Shown here piece after piece: positions 63,739 through 64,000 of a stretch of 64,000 nt of DNA. The stretch comes from JAYSSF01 sp043772005. Lineage in GTDB: Bacteria; Patescibacteriota; Gracilibacteria; Absconditabacterales; Absconditicoccaceae. The notes below the pieces were generated by a model. That model was given only the letters and a program-made list of their open reading frames with translations. It was not told the DNA's origin and made no database searches. A program made the translations under genes and the position numbers. The stretch covers positions 1-64,000 of the forward strand of contig JAYVGP010000007.1 of the NCBI GenBank assembly GCA_043772005.1, given 5' to 3'. Every line of letters starts with the position of its first letter. The first letter of the stretch is position 1.

Positions 63739-64000
63739 CTACTTAAATACTCTGTTTGTAAGATACGTGTTCATAATATTATCAACTGACTTAGATAATG
63801 ATTGAGCTATATTTTTAATATCAATATTCATTGATGATTCTTGCTCAATTCTTGCTTTTTTACTACTCTCTCCATCAAACACAACTTGAATTGATACTCA
63901 GTGGTTATGAGGATTCTGATTTAGTGATTGCTCAACTGCCTTCTGCAATTCCTTAGAAGGGTCTCGATAGATATCTTTCTCCCCAAGGGTCATATAGTTT
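63739..64000 (-). CDS. Hypothetical protein, partial
   Basis: Reads to the right edge from TAG 63739-63741. A possible ATG lies at 63993, seven bases from the edge, so it may be nearly complete (84 codons) or longer. Charged, helical, ending SKSVDNIMNTYLTNRVFK. It precedes the LysM gene by 35 bp on the same strand, so it is likely part of the cell-wall operon. Confidence 0.5.

Noticed and set aside
1..64000. Reading TGA as stop or as Trp
   Set aside because: Stop reading breaks conserved genes in dozens of places. Trp does not fit invariant Gly sites such as GGQ, RHG, GNHD and P-loops, and TGG is still used for Trp.
1..64000. CRISPR array
   Set aside because: No regularly spaced repeats and no cas genes were seen; the only tandem repeats are those listed.
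1..64000. rRNA operon or tRNA-Gly(UCA)
   Set aside because: Only the four tRNA genes at 18.2-18.6 kb were found; the suppressor-type tRNA must lie elsewhere.

Overview
The window is AT-rich bacterial chromosome in which TGA is a sense codon read as glycine (translation table 25). Dozens of genes stay open only if TGA is translated, and the TGA codons fall on invariant glycines: the Walker A loops of RadA, AtpD and Adk, the RHG motif of a histidine phosphatase, the GNHD motif of a metallophosphatase, Gly73 of DnaK, and the GGQ motif of release factor 1. TGG is still used for Trp, and genes end in TAA or TAG. This points to Absconditabacteria (SR1) or Gracilibacteria, candidate-phyla-radiation bacteria with small genomes; the sequence does not decide between them. 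All gene coordinates below assume TGA = Gly.

Layout. 1-10.2 kb: a truncated SF2 helicase with C-terminal repeats, radA, membrane proteins, a large class A penicillin-binding protein, a DUF2304-glycosyltransferase fusion and a degenerate NifU/SufU-like protein. 10.3-14.5 kb: DUF805, a two-gene HEPN module, short dnaX and two small genes without TGA codons. 14.6-18.1 kb: dnaK under a promoter with two CIRCE-like operators, ppk2 and a CYTH protein. 18.2-18.6 kb: four tRNA genes. 18.8-24.6 kb: histidine phosphatase, a degenerate pyruvate kinase, prfA, tyrS and ybaB. 24.6-28.2 kb: a structured-RNA candidate, a DsbA-like thiol protein, a membrane protein and a GNAT protein. 28.2-32.2 kb: hflX and a diversity-generating retroelement (target gene with VR, TR, reverse transcriptase, Avd). 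32.3-42 kb: NYN protein, Gmad2 lipoprotein, metallophosphatase, lspA, adk, DUF3127, nucleoside hydrolase, gatB, a glycosyltransferase remnant and a HemW-like radical SAM protein. 42-48 kb: TerC-like protein, small secreted or membrane proteins, a possible carbonic-anhydrase-like protein and atpB-atpE-atpF. 48-56 kb: fusA, UPF0489, rnc, a HAD phosphatase and an isolated atpD. 56-64 kb: a cysteine-repeat surface protein, gatC, a family 2 glycosyltransferase, and a cell-wall cluster with a lytic transglycosylase and a LysM protein.

How it fits together. The housekeeping content covers translation and its fidelity (prfA, tyrS, fusA, gatB/gatC, hflX), DNA maintenance (radA, dnaX, ybaB), proton-motive ATP synthesis, and envelope building (PBP, LspA, lytic transglycosylase, LysM, glycosyltransferases). 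Several proteins look eroded (pyruvate kinase, NifU-like, glycosyltransferase remnant), consistent with genome reduction. The most striking system is the diversity-generating retroelement. TR and VR are 171 bp each and differ at 18 positions, 17 of them adenines in TR. The VR encodes the C-terminus of a 259-residue protein, and both repeats contain in-frame TGA (Gly) codons that a standard-code host could not tolerate.
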